A DNA stretch of 7,112 nt from Firmicutes bacterium UBA7709 (GTDB lineage Bacteria; Bacillota_A; Clostridia; Peptostreptococcales; Anaerovoracaceae): positions 1 through 7,112 of the forward strand of contig DLFX01000383.1 of assembly GCA_002482405.1 (NCBI GenBank). Direction: 5' to 3'. Below are positions 4,893 through 7,112 of the stretch, in pieces; the stretch's first letter is position 1, and each line of letters opens with the position of its first letter. Made by a program: the position numbers and the translations under genes. The notes below the pieces were generated by a model. It had not been told where the DNA came from. It saw only the letters and a program-made list of their open reading frames with translations, and did no database searches.

Positions 4893-6035
4893 ATGAGCAG
4901 GCCGACCATGGACCATTGGATCATAGAAAAGATCAAAGCGCGGGACCATCTCCCGGGCTGTAAGTCTGAGCGCCCCAGGCCGGAATCGGTTTGCGAACCC
5001 GGCGGCAGGTCGGAATCCGGATTGCTTGACCGCCGGGAGCTGGAGCGCTGGCAATTGGACAGGATCAACGGCACCCTCGACCTCGCCGCGGAAAAAAGCC
5101 ATTTTTACCGGACGCTTTTTGAGAATGTCAAATTGGACAGTCTGAAAATCAAACCGGACAGGCCGAAGGTCAAGCTGGACACACTGAATATCAAGCTGGA
5201 CAGACTGTCGGATCTGGAGCGCCTCCCCTTTACGACGCCGGAGGATCTCAGGGCCGATCCCTATCGCCTGCTCTGCGTCCATCCAAGCGAAATCAGCCGC
5301 ATCGTGACGCTTTGCACCAGCGGCAGCACCGGCGTGTCAAAACGAGTATTCTTTACGGAAGCGGATCTGGAACTGTGCGTCGACTATTTCCATCACGGCA
5401 TGCGCAATTTAGTTGACGAAAGCGATACGGTGGGGATTCTGTTTCCCTTTCAAACTCCTGCTTCGGTGGGAGATCAGTTGATCAGGGGACTTGATCGGCT
5501 TGGTGCAAAGACGGAACCCCTTTTCGGCCTGTCTAACGAGGAGATCGCGTGTTCCATCAGGGAACGCGGAATCACTTCCCTGGCGGGTATGCCGGGGCAG
5601 ATCTCAGAGTTGGCAAGCTTATACCGTCCGCTTTCAACGATAAAATCCGTGCTTCTGAGCGCGGACTTTGTTTCCGATGAGGCCAGAAAGACCATCCGGG
5701 ACGCCTGGGGCGCGGAGGTATTCGAGCATTACGGCATGACGGAAATGGGACTCGGCTGCGCCGTCAGCTGCGAATATCAAAAGGGATACCATGTCCGGGA
5801 AGCCGACCTGTATTTGGAAATCATTGACCCGGAAACGGGCGCGGTTCTGCCCGACGGGGAATGGGGCGAAATCGCGTTTACCACTCTGACGCGAACCGGG
5901 ATGCCGTTTATCCGATATCGCACCGGCGACGTCAGCCGTTGGAAAACCGAAGCCTGCTCCTGCGGGAGCGGACTAAAGCTGTTGGATTATATTCAGGACA
6001 GAAATATTAAAAAAGGCCAGACACCCCGGACATAA
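4893..6035 (+). CDS. AMP-dependent CoA ligase, DVU_1553-like (phenylacetate-CoA ligase superfamily)
   Basis: An ANL-superfamily adenylating enzyme expected to activate a carboxylate with ATP, and probably to form a CoA thioester. In the 380-residue form, the P-loop TSGSTG is at 142-147, YGMTE at 280-284, the ribose-binding Asp is in RYRTGD (341-346), and the PaaK-type CSCG is at 355-358. The N-terminus (PTMDHWI, LERWQLDRI, AEKSHFYR) and LPFTTPEDLR followed by LLCVHPSEISRIVTL fit the subfamily NCBI calls DVU_1553, recalled rather than searched. ATG 4893 is preferred, with GGAGAAGGG upstream; an in-frame GTG at 4872 is possible. Oddities: a linker of four 7-residue repeats (79-106), a 30-bp duplication near residues 29-48, and an end soon after CSCG, so the usual C-terminal domain with its catalytic lysine is missing. 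The gene precedes a radical SAM gene by 88 nt in the same direction. The substrate is unknown. Confidence 0.85.
   Translation: MSRPTMDHWIIEKIKARDHLPGCKSERPRPESVCEPGGRSESGLLDRRELERWQLDRINGTLDLAAEKSHFYRTLFENVKLDSLKIKPDRPKVKLDTLNIKLDRLSDLERLPFTTPEDLRADPYRLLCVHPSEISRIVTLCTSGSTGVSKRVFFTEADLELCVDYFHHGMRNLVDESDTVGILFPFQTPASVGDQLIRGLDRLGAKTEPLFGLSNEEIACSIRERGITSLAGMPGQISELASLYRPLSTIKSVLLSADFVSDEARKTIRDAWGAEVFEHYGMTEMGLGCAVSCEYQKGYHVREADLYLEIIDPETGAVLPDGEWGEIAFTTLTRTGMPFIRYRTGDVSRWKTEACSCGSGLKLLDYIQDRNIKKGQTPRT
4976..5035 (+). repeat. Degenerate 30-bp duplication in the ligase N-terminus
   Basis: CAGGCCGGAATC (4976-4987) recurs as CAGGTCGGAATC (5006-5017), exactly 30 bp later, with weaker similarity through the rest of each unit. 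The period keeps the reading frame. It falls in a Ser/Arg/Pro/Gly-rich stretch of the ligase that has no counterpart I recognise in the family. Confidence 0.5.
5127..5210 (+). repeat. Four in-frame 21-bp tandem repeats in the ligase
   Basis: Units start at 5127, 5148, 5169 and 5190. They encode VKLDSLK, IKPDRPK, VKLDTLN and IKLDRLS, a 7-residue pattern [VI]K[LP]D followed by three variable residues. They lie between the conserved FYRTLF and LERLPFTTPEDLR, where relatives usually have a short linker. The hydrophobic/charged heptad could form an extra amphipathic helix. Confidence 0.85.
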
Positions 6036-6116
6036 GAGGATAAAAAAGACTGGATACCGACTAATAAGAGGATTTAAATAAAGGCCGGACATAGGATATA
6101 GGAGGATATAGGAGGA
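6008..6116 (+). repeat. Degenerate ~30-bp repeats across ligase end and radical SAM leader
   Basis: Three related units, each running from A-rich sequence through a CCGGACAT-like core to a purine-rich GAGGAT: CCGGACATAAGAGGAT at 6026, CCGACTAATAAGAGGAT at 6057 and CCGGACATAGGAT at 6085. The ligase stop TAA (6033-6035) lies inside the first. The last ends in a 10-bp tandem duplication (GATATAGGAG at 6095 and 6105), giving two strong GGAGG sites. The one at 6111-6115, 8 nt before ATG 6124, is the likely functional ribosome binding site. Confidence 0.6.
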
Positions 6117-6123
6117 TTTAAGG

Positions 6124-7112
6124 ATGAAGATTACAGCCACACCGACAAAGAAAACCTACAGTGTATGCCCGGTATGCCTGAAACGCATTCCCGCAAAGCT
6201 GGTCCTGCGGGATGGAAGCTGGTATATGGAAAAAGCCTGTGCAGAGCACGGAAGCTATACGACCGTGGTCTGGAGGGGCTCGGCTTCAAGCCTCAAAGGA
6301 TGGGGGAATTACCATCCCCCGAAAGAAAATGAGGCGGATCTGCCAAATTGCCCCGACGACTGCGGCCTTTGCGACAAACACCTTCAGAGCACCTGCTGTG
6401 TGCTGGTGGAAGTAACGGACCGTTGCAATCTCCGCTGTCCCGTCTGCTTTGCCGAAAGCGGGGACGAGGAACGTGGGCCGGCAGAGATCGGAGACAAGGA
6501 CGGTGCCCAGACAAAAATCGGAGATGAAAAAGGAACCGCGGAAAAAAGCGAAGGCGGAAAAAGAACTGCGGAAAAAAGCGTCGACGAGCTATTCGGGGAT
6601 TTTAAAGCTTTGATTGAAAAAGAATGCCGGTTCATTCAGCTTTCCGGAGGCGAGCCCACCGTCCGGGACGACCTCCCTGAAATCGTAGCGGCGGCAAAGA
6701 AAGCGGGAGCCACCTCTGTCCAGCTGAATTCCAACGGGCTCCGCCTGGGAAAAGAGCCCGAATACACGAAGCGCCTCGCCGACGCCGGACTGGATTTCGT
6801 GTTCATGCAGTTTGATGGGATGGATGACGAGGTCTACAAAACCCTCAGGGGCAGACCCATGCTGAAAGAAAAACTGGAAGCCATCAAGGTCTGTGGGGAT
6901 AACGGCATCGGCGTCACTCTCGTACCCACCGTGGTTCCCGGCGTCAACGACCGGCAGATCGGAGCGGTCATAAAATTCGGAATGGAACGCTCTCCGGCAG
7001 TGCGAGGCGTGCACTTTCAGCCTATCAGCTATTTCGGACGCTACCCGGAGCCGCCGAAGGATGAAAACCGGATCACGCTGCCGGAAATCCTGACCGCCAT
7101 CGAGGAACAGAC
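6124..7112 (+). CDS. Radical SAM protein, TrsS / MJ0619 (Tes)-like, partial
   Basis: An iron-sulfur enzyme cleaving S-adenosylmethionine to start radical chemistry; 329 codons are visible before the window edge. An N-terminal metal site CPVC (15, 18) with Cys39 and His42 resembles a rubredoxin-like knuckle. CPDDCGLCDKH (76-86) and Cys91-Cys92 follow, then the radical SAM cluster motif CNLRCPVC (101-108) and the SAM-binding GGEP (175-178). This order, including VTDRCNLRCPVCFAES, matches archaeal MJ0619-type proteins such as tetraether synthase Tes, and the bacterial family I recall as radical SAM (seleno)protein TrsS. No in-frame TGA occurs in the visible part, so it is a Cys form so far. Residues 122-151 are three 10-residue repeats inserted between the cluster loop and GGEP. 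ATG 6124 has GGAGG 8 nt upstream. With the upstream ligase it probably forms an operon. Substrate unknown. Confidence 0.88.
   Translation, partial: MKITATPTKKTYSVCPVCLKRIPAKLVLRDGSWYMEKACAEHGSYTTVVWRGSASSLKGWGNYHPPKENEADLPNCPDDCGLCDKHLQSTCCVLVEVTDRCNLRCPVCFAESGDEERGPAEIGDKDGAQTKIGDEKGTAEKSEGGKRTAEKSVDELFGDFKALIEKECRFIQLSGGEPTVRDDLPEIVAAAKKAGATSVQLNSNGLRLGKEPEYTKRLADAGLDFVFMQFDGMDDEVYKTLRGRPMLKEKLEAIKVCGDNGIGVTLVPTVVPGVNDRQIGAVIKFGMERSPAVRGVHFQPISYFGRYPEPPKDENRITLPEILTAIEEQ
6487..6576 (+). repeat. Three in-frame 30-bp tandem repeats in the radical SAM gene
   Basis: Units start at 6487, 6517 and 6547, encoding IGDKDGAQTK, IGDEKGTAEK and SEGGKRTAEK. They form a charged, Gly-rich and probably disordered loop right after the CxxxCxxC cluster loop and before the FIQLSGGEPT strand. 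In related proteins as I remember them, the sequence between these motifs is shorter. Confidence 0.75.

Overview
The window looks like chromosomal DNA from an anaerobic Clostridia-type Bacillota. The evidence is strong AGGAGG-type ribosome binding sites, a YtrA-type GntR regulator with an ABC-2 exporter, DUF4177, and a phenylacetate-CoA-ligase-like protein next to a cysteine-rich radical SAM protein, a pair I associate with strict anaerobes. Coding DNA is of medium G+C and the intergenic DNA is AT-rich. The genus cannot be fixed from the sequence. No rRNA, tRNA, transposase or CRISPR array is visible.

Layout. Positions 1-539 (minus) are the N-terminal GTPase domain of LepA (EF4), cut by the window edge. 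A divergent intergenic region (540-832) holds three consecutive perfect inverted repeats on the lepA side and, on the other side, a sigma-A-like promoter overlapped by a near-perfect 14-bp inverted repeat. This promoter probably drives a tightly packed three-gene operon (833-2735): a YtrA-type GntR repressor, an ABC ATPase and a six-helix ABC-2 permease, joined by 4-nt and 7-nt overlaps. A bidirectional terminator (2817-2849) separates it from a convergent cyclopropane-fatty-acyl-phospholipid synthase gene (2869-4083, minus). A small DUF4177 protein follows (4313-4510).

The most interesting part is 4511-7112. A gene-free 380-bp stretch carries a 41-bp-period repeat family in both orientations: about three copies forward, then about four copies inverted, with a weak promoter candidate between them. 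Next come an AMP-dependent CoA ligase of the DVU_1553 type (4893-6035) and a radical SAM protein resembling the TrsS / MJ0619-Tes families (6124 to beyond the edge). I read these as the first genes of the functionally uncharacterised 'Trs' cluster, whose remaining members would lie past 7112. Both proteins carry in-frame tandem-repeat insertions in predicted linkers (4 x 21 bp and about 2 x 30 bp in the ligase, 3 x 30 bp in the radical SAM gene). The ligase 3' end and the intergenic gap are also built of degenerate repeats of about 30 bp. Repeat expansion is therefore concentrated at this locus.

How the genes work together. The GntR-ABC operon looks like a self-regulated exporter switched by an unknown signal, probably cell-envelope stress or an antimicrobial. 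The cfa gene makes cyclopropane phospholipids. The ligase/radical SAM pair would activate a carboxylate as an adenylate or thioester and carry out radical chemistry on an unknown substrate.
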